The notes: generated from the letters alone by a model not told the origin. Positions 23,141 to 34,896 are shown, counted from the first letter of the stretch. The stretch: 64,000 nt of DNA from Bufo bufo (GCF_905171765.1 NC_053392.1:111186465-111250464); one strand, 5' to 3'. Program-made: numbers and translations.

Positions 23141-24693
23141 GTGTCTCTATAGTCAAAGAGCCATAGTTCTTTCATTTCTTTGGCGATTGTCTTAGGTAGA
23201 GTATCAATTTTGCAGGGTGAGGTGACGGTTAGATTGGCACTATTTTTGGATGCGTATGACTTTTTGATCGCTTGCTATTACACTTTTTGTAATGTAAGGT
23301 GACAAAAAAAATGGCTTTTTGACAACATTATTATTATTATTATTATTATTATTTTTACGGTGTTCACCTGAGGGGTTAAGTCATGTGAAATCTTTTATAG
23401 AGCAGGTTGTTATTGCAATACCAAATTTGTATACTTTTTTTTATTTATGTAAGTTTTACACGGTGATATCATATTTGAAACAAAAAAAATAAATCATGTT
23501 TTAGTGTTTCCATAGTCTGAGAGCCATAGTTTTTTCAGTTTTTGGGTGATTATATTAGGTAGGGTACCATTTTTGAGGGATGAGGTGACTGTTATATTGG
23601 CACATTTTTAGGGTGCATATGAATTTTTGATTGCTTGCTATATGGCTTTTTTGACATTGTTTTTATTTTTATTTTAGTTACGGTGTTCACCCGAGGGGTT
23701 AGATCATGTGATATTTTCATAGAGTAGGTTGTTACGAATGTTGCGATACCTAATATGTATACTTTTTTTTTTTTACATTTAACACAATAAAAGCATTTTT
23801 GAAACAAAAAAAATTATGTTTTAGTGTCTCTATAGTCTGAGAGCCATAATATATATATTTTTTTGAGCAATTGTCTTAGGTAGGGGCTAATTTTTTGCGT
23901 GATGAGGTGACTGTTAGATTGCTACTATTTTGGGTGGCATATGCCTTTTTAATTGCTTGGTGTTGCACTTTTAGTGATATAAGGTGACAAAAAAATGGTT
24001 TCTTTAGCACAGTTTTTATTTTATTTTTTTGACGGTGTTCACCTGAGGTGTTAGATATTTTTATAGAGCTGGTCGATACGGATGGGCGATACCTAATGTC
24101 TACTTTTATTTTTTTCCCTATTTAAAAAAATTATAATAATTACTTTATTTTGGGAAAATGAAGCTTTATTTTTGCTTGAAACTTGCATTTATTTTTTTCA
24201 CTTTATTTTTTAAACTTTTTTTTAAACTTTTAAACTTTTGGGGGTCTGATCCCCTTTACAATGCATTACAATACTTCTGTATTGTAATGCATTGGCTGTA
24301 AGTGTATTACTCAATGTAATTCACTTACAGCCTTCTTTCTGTGAGATCCAGGGGGCTGGAACTCACAGGCTCTACCGGAAGGCAGCCATGATGCCTAAGG
24401 AAGGCATCGGCCTGCCTTCCCTGCCATCGGGTCCCCTTCACAGCAGCGCGGGAACCCGATGGACACCATGAACACATCTGAAGTCTGCACGTGCTGCGGT
24501 CAGCGTTGACCGCGGCCGTGCAAGGGTCAATGAGCTGGCATCAGTGATTTCACAAATGCCGACGCATACAGCAGGGGTCCGGCTATCAGTGATGGCTGGA
24601 CCTCTACCGAGGATCGGGTGGGCGCAGCTTCTGCACCCGCCCGATGAGTGCGCCATACATGTACGGCGCTGGGCGTTAAGTCACGTAAAGGGG
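23141..24693 (+). mobile_element. Right part of a TTAA-type non-autonomous element
   Basis: The stretch holds three tandem units of about 310-373 bp starting GTGTCTCTATAGTC or close variants (23141, 23514, 23824). Each has AGAGCCATA, GGTGACTGTTA-like and GTGTTCACCTGAGG motifs. The first unit is longer because of a (TTA)n run at 23328-23351. A palindrome, CAATGCATTACAATAC...GTATTGTAATGCATTG, sits at 24260-24292. The right end reads TACGTAAAGGGG-type sequence followed by TTAA (24694-24697). The same units occur at 54600-55170, where the left end of the family is visible. The terminal TTAA suggests piggyBac or Kolobok class. No transposase was seen. Confidence 0.65.
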
Positions 24694-24697
24694 TTAA

Positions 24698-25229
24698 AAT
24701 GGAGAGCACACTAACCAATACAGGACATAGGGTCTGTTTACACATCTGTATTTTCAAGGCTCCATGTCCAAGATTCGTGTGCAGATGAGAATAGCCCTTT
24801 CTATTGATGGGCGTGAGAAATAAATCAAATGAACACAGAAGCTATCCATTTTTCAAGGATCTTTTTTTTTTTTTTTGCGGCCCAGAAATCAGATAAGGTC
24901 ATGTACATGATACCTAAAGTTGTCTTTGTTGACCATAGCAACCAATAAAAGCTTAGCTTTCATTTCTTTAACTGCTTAAATAAATTTGAAACCTTGATTT
25001 TCTGCTTTTGGCAACAAAAACAGTATTTTTAGACAGTTTCATAAATCTGCCCTTATCTTACATTTGTGGTCAGACTAGTCATTTGCAATACACTGTAGCT
25101 ACTGTATATGATGACTTTGGCTGCAAAAAGCAAGCACAGCCAAGGATTACTATAGCCTTGCAAGTAGAGAAGAACAGATTGTTTAAAATTTAAATAGGGT
25201 CCAATTCAGCCCAATTAACCATCCCATTC
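24698..25229. other. Unassigned sequence
   Basis: It is AT-rich, with one T16 run near 24870. I see no open frame with recognisable content and no terminal repeats. Confidence 0.4.
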
Positions 25230-25407
25230 TACAGTCGTGGCCAAAAGTTTTCAGAATGACACAAATATTAGTTTTCACAAAGTTTGCTGCTAAACTGCTT
25301 TTAGATCTTTGTTTCAGTTGTTTCTGTGATGTAGTGAAATATAATTACACGCACTTCATACGTTTCAAAGGCTTTTATCGACAATTACATGACATTTATG
25401 CAAAGAG

Positions 25408-26459
25408 TCAGTATTTGCAGTGTTGGCCCTTCTTTTTCAGGACCTCTGCAATTCGACTGGGCATGCTCTCAATCAACTTCTGGGCCAATTCCTGACTGAT
25501 AGCAACCCATTCTTTCATAATCACTTCTTGGAGTTTGTCAGAATTAGTGGGTTTTTGTTTGTCCACCCGCCTCTTGAGGATTGACCACAAGTTCTCAATG
25601 GGATTAAGATCTGGGGAGTTTCCAGGCCATGGACCCAAAATGTAAACGTTTTGGTCCCCGAGCCACTTAGTTATCACTTTTGCCTTATGGCACGGTGCTC
25701 CATCGTGCTGGAAAATGCATTTTTCTTCACCAAACTGTTGTTGGATTGTTGGAAGAAGTTGCTGTTGGAGGGTGTTTTGGTACCATTCTTTATTCATGGC
25801 TGTGTTTTTGGGCAAAATTGTGAGTGAGCCCACTCCCTTGGATGAGAAGCAACCCCACACATGAATGGTCTCAGGATGCTTTACTGTTGGCATGACACAG
25901 GACTGATGGTAGCGCTCACCTTTTCTTCTCCGGACAAGCCTTTTTCCAGATGCCCCAAACAATCGGAAAGAGGCTTCATCGGAGAATATGACTTTGCCCC
26001 AGTCCTCAGCAGTCTATTCACCATACTTTCTGCAGAAGATAAATCTGTCCCTGATGTTTTTTTGGAGAGAAGTGGCTTCTTTGCTGCCCTTCTTGACACC
26101 AGGCCATCTTCCAAAAGTTTTCGCCTCATTGTGCGTGCAGATGCGCTCACACCTGCCTGCTGCCATTACTGAGCAAGCTCTGCACTGGTGGCACTCCGAT
26201 CCTGCAGCTGAATCCTCTTTAGGAGACGATCCTGGCGCTTGCTGGACTTTCTTGGACGCCCTGAAGCCTTCTTAACAAGAATTGAACCTCTTTCCTTGAA
26301 GTTCTTGATGATGCTATAAATTGTTGATTGAGGTGCAATCTTAGTAGCCACAATATCCTTGCCTGTGAAGCCATTTTTATGCAACGCAATGATGACTGCA
26401 CGCGTTTCTTTGCAGGTCACCATGGTTAACAATGGAAGAACAATGATTTCAAGCATCAC
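25408..26459 (-). pseudogene. Tc1-like transposase, family A copy 1, stop and frameshift
   Basis: The minus-strand pieces 26459-26166, 26150-25881 and 25962-25408 together match the 344-residue protein of copy 2. They hold two helix-turn-helix regions with a GRPRK linker, the second catalytic aspartate in FQHDGAPCHKAK, and the catalytic glutamate in SPDLNPIENLW. Breaks: TAA at 26166-26168 where copy 2 has a sense codon, and at least one base lost in the C/A run after KKPLLS (about 26060), which shifts the frame ahead of the first catalytic aspartate. It retains the six residues PCHKAK that copy 2 lacks. Confidence 0.93.
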
Positions 26460-26675
26460 CCTCCTTTTAACATGTCAAGTGTGCCATTTTAACCCAATCA
26501 GCCTGACATAATGATCTCCAGCCTTGTGCTCGTCAACATTCTCACCTGAGTTAACAAGACGATTACTGAAATGATCTCAGCAGGTCCTTTAATGACATCA
26601 ATGAAATGCAGTGGAAAGTTTTTTTGGGGATTAAGTTAATTTTCATGGCAAAGAAGGACTATGCAATTCAACTGA

Positions 26676-27166
26676 TGTCATGGTCTTACCTGCTTGCTGC
26701 TCTCCTTCGTTTGACATGTGCTGGCGGCCATCTTGGTTTCTGGGTTTCTTGTAGCCTTCCACCCTGCGGCTCCTCCTTCCCCTGGGAGGAGCTGGATGCC
26801 TAGCTCATATATATAGGAGGTCTGTGGCTTCAGTTCCTTGCTTGGTCCTCTTGTGTTCACATGCTTCTAAGACTGCTGCTGCTTCTGGTTCCTGATCCTG
26901 GCTTCGTCTGACTACCCTGCTGGTTCCTGATCCTGGCTTCGTCTGACTACCCTGCTGGTTCCTGATCCTGGCTTCGTCTGACTACCCTGCTGGTTCCTGA
27001 TCCTGGCTTCGTCTGACTACCCTTCTGGTTCCTGACCTCTGGCTTCGCAAAGACTCTGCTCGGTTTCACCATCCGTTTGGACTTTTGCTTTACAGCTTTA
27101 TTTTCAATAAAGCCTTCTTATTTTCACTTATCTCTTGTTGTACGTCTGGTTCATGGTTCCGTGACA
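26676..27166 (+). mobile_element. Solo LTR inserted in the Tc1 copy
   Basis: The 491-bp unit starts TGTCATGG and ends CCGTGACA, with a perfect 5-bp duplication ACTGA (26671-26675, 27167-27171). A TATATATA motif lies near 26809 and an AATAAA polyadenylation signal near 27106, as expected for a plus-strand LTR. The equivalent empty site is visible in copy 2 near 55348-55356. The 5-bp duplication suits Ty3/gypsy or retrovirus-like elements. No internal region remains, so it most likely arose by LTR-LTR recombination. Confidence 0.93.
26887..27055. repeat. 35-bp tandem repeat inside the solo LTR
   Basis: GGTTCCTGATCCTGGCTTCG starts at 26887, 26922, 26957 and 26992, exactly 35 bp apart. A degraded fifth unit starts at 27027. 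The first four units are almost identical, so the expansion is recent. It lies between the presumed TATA box and the polyadenylation signal. Confidence 0.95.
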
Positions 27167-27285
27167 ACTGATCACTCTTCATAACATTCTGGAGTATATG
27201 CAAATTGCTATTATAAAAACTTAAGCAGCAACTTTCCCAATTTCCAATATTTATCTAATTCTCAAAACTTTTGGCCACGACTGTA

Positions 27286-29149
27286 TATGGATGCAAATAA
27301 ATTAATATCAAATTGGTAGTGCTCTGATTGTCTCTTTGACTCCCTTTCTCTTGAAATGTTTTGAAAAATTTGGGTCAAATTACAGAATTTTAGAATGGAT
27401 ATCCCTGCTCTAAACATAATGGAAGTGAAAGAGGTTGCATTAACAACTTCAAGTTGCCATAACTTGTTATTAACAAATTTCAAAAAGTTAGAGATTTGAT
27501 TTGTGTCCGAATAAATTTGACTCACATCGAAAGTGTTCCAAGTGTCCTTAAAAGTTGTGGATGAAATTCTGGGTTTTCCTAGAGATATATGCAACTCAAA
27601 TCAAGCTCTTTAACATGCTAGCATTAGTAATCTTAAAGAAACAGTAGCATATTTGGCTATGGGTAAACTAATTGCTGTTGGTAACAAGCAGCCTCTTTAA
27701 ACACAAATTGCATTGTAGGATATGTTATGTTTTTTTTTTAAGTACACAACCTTTTTCTCTTTTTGGTGGCAAATACCTGAGATCATGTACATACTCACAC
27801 CAACTGGAGTCATGTGATTTTCCTTTTTAATCTTTCCTGTCTTCTGATCTAAAAAATAGCTAATACCATTTATTTAAAATAAATTATTTAAACTGACAAA
27901 AATTATAACTAGCATTTAACCCAAATTTTGGGAAAATTTGTGTCAAATTTGATTTGTTTGTAATCGATTCACTCATCCCTGGCCATATCCTTGAACCCTT
28001 GATCCATCAATGCTTGATTTTTTGTGAATATTGGCAACTTTTAGGTCCCAATGTAAAGCCATTCATTATAATTATAAGGCTGTGGTGTTATACAGCAATA
28101 TTTGGTCTCTAGATACTTGTCGGAGCCAAAGGCACCATATATCACCAGCTTAAGACTCAAAATCCATTGTCTACAATGGTTCATTAATAAGTTGCAATAT
28201 GGGTGTCCATAAGTGTTGAAGTGATGGCTTATTTCAATAAAGCACAGAGCAAACCCTAGAAATATAAATGATAGCCATTAAAAAGATGAGAAATATTAAA
28301 GAGAGAAAAAAGAATATCAAAACTTGAAGAAGAAGAAAGGGATATAAAATATGTAAATACAGAGGGAGCACTATGAATGTTTGAAAAAATTTTTACACTC
28401 CAAAATGTTTCTAAAACTTATGGACTTCAAGGCTACACACAAATATGTGAAAGATGCTATTTAAAGATCCTGGTGTAAATACATATTGAAAAGGTTTTCT
28501 GGAAGCCTAGAGTAGAATTTCTGACACCTCTTATCCTTTCATCCTCATTTGGAACAGGAATGACAGCTGTGATAAGCCCTGACCTGAAACACTCATTCAG
28601 ATCCCATAGATACAAGAGGGTCATCTTGTGGTTTGGAGGTGTTGAGAGGAGGGTAAAGCGCTAATGCATTATGTTTAGAGTCTGAAACGGCATGCAAGGT
28701 GACATTGGAAAAATGTCAAGAGCGGTTCTATGGATACATTTTGTATCAGCTCAGTCTGATCCTGTTTTCACTTTTAATGAACAAGAAATTTTAGCCTTAG
28801 GAAGGTATCACATAAAACTTTGTGTTGTGCAAATCTGATTTTAGTGGATTGAAATTCCCGGATGACGGAGTTAGCTGATAGTGGAAGGAAATGGTACAAG
28901 TTTCCACATCAATAAGCAGTATTTTTTCTTCTGTGTAATGCTTCAATTTGCATGTCGGTATGTAGAAAATATATCTCCACTATGTACTTATCTCACCATA
29001 GTAATTCAGGAGCTCAAAGTGCTAGCACATACTTTATAATAATGTATTGTAATTCTCAGTTGATTATAATAGTAATTATTACTATTTTTTGTATTACTAT
29101 TATTATATACCCCAGTCCTGTAAAAATAGTAGGGGAGATAGCATAATTA
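27286..29149. other. Unassigned AT-rich sequence
   Basis: No reading frame with recognisable content was found. A stretch near 27920-27985 (AAATTTGATTTG...ATCGATTCACTCATCCCTGG) resembles the subterminal sequence of the small hAT MITEs and may be a decayed end. The rest could be host intergenic DNA. Confidence 0.4.
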
Positions 29150-29343
29150 GTAACATAGTACATAAGGCCGAAAAAAGACCATTGTCCATCCAGTTCAGCC
29201 TGTCATCCTGCAAGTTGGTCCAAAGGAAGGCAAAAAAAAACCTGTGAGGTAGAAGCCAATTTTCCCCACTTTAGGGAAATAAAAAATTCCTTTCTGACTC
29301 CAATCAGGCAATCAGAATAACTCCCTGGATCAACGATCCCTTT

Positions 29344-32075
29344 CTAGTAGCTATAGCCTGTAATATTATTACGCTCCAGAAAAACATCCAGGCCCCTCTT
29401 GAATTCCTTTATTGTACTCATCATCACCACCTCCTCAGGCAGAGAGTTCCATAGTCTCACTGCTCTTACCGCAAATAATCCTCTTCTATGTTTGTGTACA
29501 AACCTTCTTTCCTCCAGACGCAGAGGATGTCCCCTCATCACAGTCACAGTCCTGGGGATAAATAGATGATGGGATCGATCTCTGTACTGACCCCTGATAT
29601 ATTTATACATATTAATAAGATCTCCCCTCAGTCATCTTTTTTCTAAAGTGTATAACCCTAATTTTGATAATCTTTCAGGGTACTGTAGTTGCCCCATTCC
29701 AGTTATTACTTTAGTTGCCCTCCTCTGGACCCTTTCCAGCTCTGCTATGTCTGCCTTGTTTACAGGAGCCCAGAACTGTACACAGTACTCCATTTGTGGT
29801 CTGACTAGCGATTTGTAAAGTGGTAGGACTATGTTCTTATCACGGGCATCTATGCCCCTTCTGATGCAACCCATTATCTGATTTGCCTTGACAGCAGCTG
29901 CCTGACACTGGTTTTTACAGCTAAGTTTGCTGTTTATTAAAATTCCTAGATCCTTTTCCATGTCAGTGTTACCGAGTGTTTTACCATTTAGTATGTACGG
30001 GTGACTTGCATTATTCCTTCCCATGTGCATAACTTTACATTTGTCAGTGTTAAACCTCATTTGCCACTTATCTGCCCAAGCCTCCAATCTATGCAGATCC
30101 ATCTGTAGTAGTATACTGTCCTCTTCAGTGTTAATTACTTTACACAGTTTATATTGAAGAGAATAGGTCCCAATACTGACCCCTGAGGTACCCCACTAGT
30201 GACAGTGACCTAACCTGAGTGTGTACCGTTAATAACTACCCTCTGTTTTCTATTATTGAGCCAGTTACTTACCCACATACAGACATTTTCTCCCAGTCCG
30301 AGCATTATATTTACTAACCTTTTATGTGGTACAGTGTCAAATGCTTTGGACAAGTCCAGATATACGACATCAATTGATTCGCCGCTGTCAAGTATAAAAC
30401 TTACCTCCTCATAGAAACTGATTAAATTAGTTTGGCATGATCGATCCCTCACGAAGCCATGCTGATATGGTGTTATTTGCTTATTTCCGTTGAGATGCTC
30501 TAAGATAGCATCTCTTAGAAAACCTTCAAACAGTTTACCCACAACAGATGTTAAACTTACCAGCCTATAGTTTCCAGGCTCTGTTTTTGGACCCTTTTTG
30601 AATATTGGCACCACATTTGCCATGCGCCAATCCTGTGGGACATTCCCTGTCAGTATAGAGTCCGCAAATATCAGAAATAAGGGTCTGGCAATGACATTAC
30701 TTAATTCCCTTAGGATACGGGGGTGTATGCCATCCGGTCCTGGCGATTTGTCTATTTTAATCTTTTGAAGTCGCTGATGTACTTCTTCCTGGGTCAGACA
30801 GGACACTTTTAATGGGGAATTTATTTTTACATTCTGCATGTCATCTGACAGTTTATTTTCCTCAGTGAATACATTGGATAAAAAAATATTTAACAGCTTT
30901 GCTTTCTCCTCGTTACTCTCTGCGACTCCCCCCTCATTACTCTTTAAAGGGCCGACACCTTCAGATTTATACTTTTTAACATTTAAATAATTGAAGAACA
31001 TTTTTGGGTTAGGTTTACTCTCTTTAGCAATTAATCTCTCGGTCTCTAATTTGGCCGCTTTTATTTGTTTTTTACATGTTCTATTTTTTTCCTTATAGTT
31101 TTTCAGTGCTTCCGCGCTACTCTTCTGTTTTAGTGATTTATATGCTTTCTTATTGTCATTTATTGCTTTCTTTACAGTTCTATTTATCCACATTGGTTTC
31201 TTTTTGTTCCTTAACCTTTTATTCCCATACGGTATGTACCTCTCACAATGAGATTTTAGGATGCTTTTAAAGATATCCCATTTTGTGGCTGTATTTTTAT
31301 TTTTGAGGACTTTGTCCCAGTTAGAGGCCTCTGTTAGTTGGCTAAATTTAGCTTTTTTGAAGTTTGGTATTTTTGTTCCTCCCTGTAGAAACGCTCTTTT
31401 GAATGATAATTGGAAGGTTATTACTTTATGGTCACAATTTCCCAGGTGTCCCCCAACCTGCACGTTTGTTGTTCTGTCAGGCCTATTGGTTAATACTAAG
31501 TCCAGTATGGCTGTCCCTCTAGTCGGGTCCTGAACCAGTTGGGAGAGGTAATTGTCTTTGGTTATTCCCAAGAACCTATGAGATATACAAGTTTCAGTTT
31601 CCCAGTCTATATCTGGGTAGTTGAAGTCTCCCATAATAACCACCTCATTATGATTTGCCGCCTCGTCTATCTCGTTTAGTAGTAGATTTTCTGTGGACTC
31701 TGGTATATTAGGTGGTTTATAGTAAACTCCTATTAGTAATTTATTATTGTTTTAGCTCCATGTATCTCTACCCACAGTGACTCCACATGTTCATGTCCCT
31801 CACTTATATCTTCAGTTTGGGCTTTAGGCAAGACTTTACATAAAGGCAAACCCCTCCCCCTCTCCGGTTTTGATGATCTTTTCTAAACAGACTGTAACCT
31901 TGTACATTAACTGCCCAGTCATAGCTATCATCCAGCCATGTCTCAGTTATTCCCACTATGTCATAGTTCTCCTCACACATCACTAATTCCAGCTCCCCAG
32001 TTTTTGTTAGTCAGGCTTCTGGCATTAGTATAGATACATTTGAGAGGTTTATGTATATTTTTTACCCTACACCTT
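29344..32075 (-). pseudogene. CR1 ORF2: endonuclease and reverse transcriptase, active site deleted
   Basis: The N-terminal apurinic-type endonuclease is seen as GITETWLDDSYDW (about 31940), GDFNYPDIDW (about 31600) and the CDH motif (about 31430). The reverse transcriptase follows, with DKSPGPDGIHPRIL, YRLVSLTSVVGKL, LDLSKAFDTVPHK (first catalytic aspartate) and SGVPQGSVLGPILFNI (about 30150-30200). It then jumps at 30150/30151 to KLCKVINTEEDSILLQ. About 20 residues that should include the F/YADD catalytic pair are missing. The thumb and C-terminal part continue to a natural stop at 29344. Further damage: TAG in place of a tryptophan codon near 30210, a TAA near 31757, breaks around 31800-31830, and a frame change near 29620. 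It cannot make a working polymerase. Confidence 0.92.
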
Positions 32076-32212
32076 TCCTTCTGAACTGTTCTAGTCCCTC
32101 CTTCCATTTTCCCCCAGTCCCACTACCTTCCCCTGATCTCTATCTGCACTATCTTCCCCTCCTATAATGTAATTTCCCCCCCAGTCCTTAGTTTAAACAC
32201 TCCTCCATACTT

Positions 32213-33142
32213 CTAGCCATCTTGCTCCCCAACACAGCTGCCCCTTCCCCTATGATAGAGCCTGTAGCCGATAGAGAAGTCAGCCCAGTTCTCCAGGAAC
32301 CCAAACCCCTCCTTCCTACACCAGTTCTTGAGCCTCTTGTTAATCTCCCGCTGCCTTTCTTGTGTGGCCCGTGGTATAGGCAGCATTTCGGAAAATACTA
32401 CCTTTGAGGTCCTTGCCCTAAGCTTTTGACCTAAATCCCTGAAATCATTTTTAAGGACTCTCCACCTACCTCTAACTTTGTCATTGGTTCCGATATGGAC
32501 CATGACCGCTGGATCTTCTCCAGCCCCTCCCAGTAATCTGTCAACCCGATCCGTGATGTGTCGAACTCTAGCGCCAGGAAGACAACACACTGTTCGGCGA
32601 TCACAGTCTTTGTGACAGATTGCCTTATCTGTTCCCCTAATAATGGAGTCTCCCACTACCAGCACCTGTCTGGCCTGCCCTGCTCTCCCGGTTCCCTGCT
32701 TACTGGAGCTGACATTCCCCTGACTGGCAGAGGAAGTGTCCGGCTGCAGCAGTGCTGTCCCTGGACTGACATCCCCCTCATCTGCCAAACATGCAAACTT
32801 GTTGGGGTGTGTCAGATCAGGTCTAGCCTCCCTGGCACTCTTCCCTCTACCCCGCTTTCTAACTGTTACCCAGCTAGCTACCTCAATTTCCTCAGCCTCC
32901 TCTCTGTCACCCTCCCCATCATCTACCCCAAAGAGTGCTTGCACGGTGAGAAGCAAACTCTTTTGCAAATTGTCAATGCCTCTCAGTGTTGCAACTTGCC
33001 CGTTTAGAGACTGAATTTGCGATTCCAAACGGGTAATTTGCTCACATCTTGAACAAAGATATACACCCTCGAACGGCTGTTCCAGGACTGCATACATCAT
33101 GCAAGATGTGCACTGGACTGCGTTGTCAATTGTGCAACACAT
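32213..33142 (-). CDS. CR1 ORF1 protein with zinc-knuckle-like and SGNH esterase domains
   Basis: The frame is 309 codons. The first ~35 residues are cysteine-rich (CC, CTSC, CSRC), resembling the PHD-like finger of CR1 ORF1 proteins. A coiled-coil-like segment (about residues 38-70, RLESQIQSLNGQVATL) and an acidic linker follow. From about residue 160 there is an SGNH/GDSL-type esterase: VLVVGDSIIRGTD holds the nucleophile serine block, and VHIGTND is the block III asparagine motif. The expected C-terminal D..H block is not visible; the protein ends after GRGSCVGEQDG, so it may be truncated or frameshifted there. ORF1 esterases are known in CR1 and related LINEs; their exact role in retrotransposition is not settled. 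The ATG at 33142 is the first in frame. Confidence 0.8.
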   Translation of the reverse strand: MCCTIDNAVQCTSCMMYAVLEQPFEGVYLCSRCEQITRLESQIQSLNGQVATLRGIDNLQKSLLLTVQALFGVDDGEGDREEAEEIEVASWVTVRKRGRGKSAREARPDLTHPNKFACLADEGDVSPGTALLQPDTSSASQGNVSSSKQGTGRAGQARQVLVVGDSIIRGTDKAICHKDCDRRTVCCLPGARVRHITDRVDRLLGGAGEDPAVMVHIGTNDKVRGRWRVLKNDFRDLGQKLRARTSKVVFSEMLPIPRATQERQREINKRLKNWCRKEGFGFLENWADFSIGYRLYHRGRGSCVGEQDG

Positions 33143-33711
33143 ACTAAATGGGGATTACAACAGTAAATAAGTAAAACAGTAAATATGAGTTCAAATTTGA
33201 CCCTGTCTGCTGTATGCTGTAGTTGAAGGACTAGCTAGAATCAAGCCAACAACACACAAGGAAATTATATCCAACCTTAGTTTCCTGCTCCTTGTCTTAA
33301 ACCCCTTTTCTTTAACTCCACTTAATAAGAAGGCCTCTTAGTACAGCAAGCCTTAGGAAGAGCAAGCATTGGGAGAGTTCAGTGGTTTAATTTATAGCAG
33401 GCCACTCCCCTTAATCAAGCAGAGAAAAAAAAAAAAAAAGGGCTTAAATTACAATACACAGCAGAGAAAAAATGTAAAAAAAATTAAAAAAATTCAATGA
33501 CAGTACTAAAATGCAAAAACTGAACTTTCAAGGATCTCTGCTTCAAACCATACTCAGCCACCTGCAATCACTCCCACAAAATCACATTCGGCACCAGAAG
33601 TCCTTTTCTTTAGCTCCACTTAATAAGAAGCCCACTTAGTACAGCAAGCTTAAAAAAAAAAATATTGAGTAGGTGTAATATAGCAGGGACCAATAAGCTG
33701 TAAATTTTTAA

Positions 33712-34174
33712 AGGGGTTTTCTGGGATTTTAATATTGATGACCCGTCCTCAGGATAGGTCATCAATATCAGATCTGCAGGGGTCCAATACCCACCACCCC
33801 CGCCGATCAGCTTGTTGAAGAGAAATCTGCACTCCGTGAAAGCGCAGGCTTGCCTTCATTGTTTACCTGCTTGCCGTCAGCATTGTGGCAGCAAGGAGCT
33901 GTACATACAAGCTGTCTCATTCACTTCAATGGGAAGGAGTGTTCCTATTCAAGTGTATACTACAGAGCTGTCCCATAGAAGTGAGTGGGGCGGCTTTTAA
34001 TTACAACTGCTCACCACTGCGATGTCGATAGCAAGCAGTTAAACAATGAAGAGAAGGCTGTACTTGCATGGAGCATGGTCTTCTCTTCAACCAGCTGATT
34101 GTTGGGGGTGTCAGACCCTGCCGATCTGATATTGATGACCTATCCTGAGGATAGGTCATCAATATTAAACTCCT
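33712..34174. mobile_element. TTAA-flanked fold-back MITE
   Basis: TTAA lies at 33708-33711 and 34175-34178. The left end reads AGGGGTTTTCTGGG and the right end, on the other strand, AGGAGTTTAATATTG. TATTGATGACC...TCAGGATAGGTCATCAATAT occurs at both ends, and the right end also folds on itself. No coding capacity. The TTAA duplication points to piggyBac or Kolobok type. Related partial copies are likely at 20745, 58688 and 61140. Confidence 0.82.
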
Positions 34175-34371
34175 TTAATAATTCTAGTAACGTGTTCCAT
34201 ATCAGTGCCACCACAGCAGAAATGAAGCATTATTCAGTATAAATTTAAATGAATTGATTTCTCATGTAATGCATGGCTGTGTCAGGACCCCTCAGTAAAA
34301 AATTATAACTGTTGCTGTTCTCCACTCTGTGTAGTAAATGATAGCCTTAACATGAATAAAATTCACATTTA

Positions 34372-34896
34372 CAATGCATTCGGATAGTGTTCACTTTTTT
34401 CACATTTTGTTATTTTGCGGCCTTGTGCTAAAATGAAAAAAAAAATAATAATAAGTTTTCCCCGCTATTCTGCACTCAATACCTCATAATGAGAAAGTGA
34501 ACACAGAATTTCAGAACTTTTTGCAAATTTATTGAAGAAGAAAGACTATAATTTTACAAGGAAATAAGTATTTGGATCATTTCCTAATGCACTTGAAATT
34601 TAGGTATGAGGGGCTCCCATTTCTCCGGATCATCTTTGAAATGTTTCTTTGCCTTGATTGGAATCTACTCGCGGTGAATTCAGTTGATTGAACATTTGGA
34701 AATGGACATATAAGTTCTAACAGCTGACAATACATATATGATCAAAAACCAAGCCATGATGAGTAAAGAACTGCCTGTAGAGTTAAGAGACAGGATTGTG
34801 TGGTGGCACAGATTTGGAGAAAGTACAGCAAATTCTGCTGCACTGAAAGTTCCCAAGAGCACAGTGGCCTCCATAATTCTTTAATGGAAGGAGTTA
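34372..34896 (+). mobile_element. 5' half of another Tc1-like element
   Basis: The sequence TACAATGCATTCGGATAGTG, then TCACATTTTGTTATTTTGCGGCC, then a direct run into ATGATGAGTAAAGAACTGCC is the leader of a Tc1-type family. It continues with the start of its DNA-binding domain (ELPVELRDRIVWWHRFG, then NSAALKVPKSTVASII). Coding similarity stops near 34885 and there is no right inverted repeat, so the 3' part is lost. It differs from the other Tc1 families in the window. Confidence 0.75.

Larger units (their letters stand above)
25232..27283 (-). mobile_element. Tc1-like element (family A, copy 1), split by a solo LTR
   Basis: Ends are CAGTCGTGGCCAAAAGTTTT and AAAACTTTTGGCCACGACTG with TA on both sides (25230-25231, 27284-27285). 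Removing the LTR and its 5-bp duplication leaves about 1556 bp, normal for Tc1. The element is on the minus strand and closely matches family A copy 2 at 55237-56778. The LTR sits upstream of the transposase start, between the left inverted repeat and the gene. Confidence 0.96.
29150..33700 (-). mobile_element. CR1-type LINE with ORF1, ORF2 and repeated 5' leader
   Basis: Reading on the minus strand from about 33700: a leader with a repeated segment (TCCACTTAATAAGAAG near 33318 and again near 33618, about 298 bp apart), then ORF1 (33142-32213), ORF2 (about 32075-29344), and a 3' tail ending near 29150 in GGCCTTATGTACTATGTTAC. The tail contains short direct repeats rather than a long poly-A, as in CR1 elements. 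Endonuclease and reverse-transcriptase motifs follow the CR1 pattern. The element is near full length, but ORF2 is broken and lacks the polymerase active site. I did not establish a target duplication. Confidence 0.9.
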
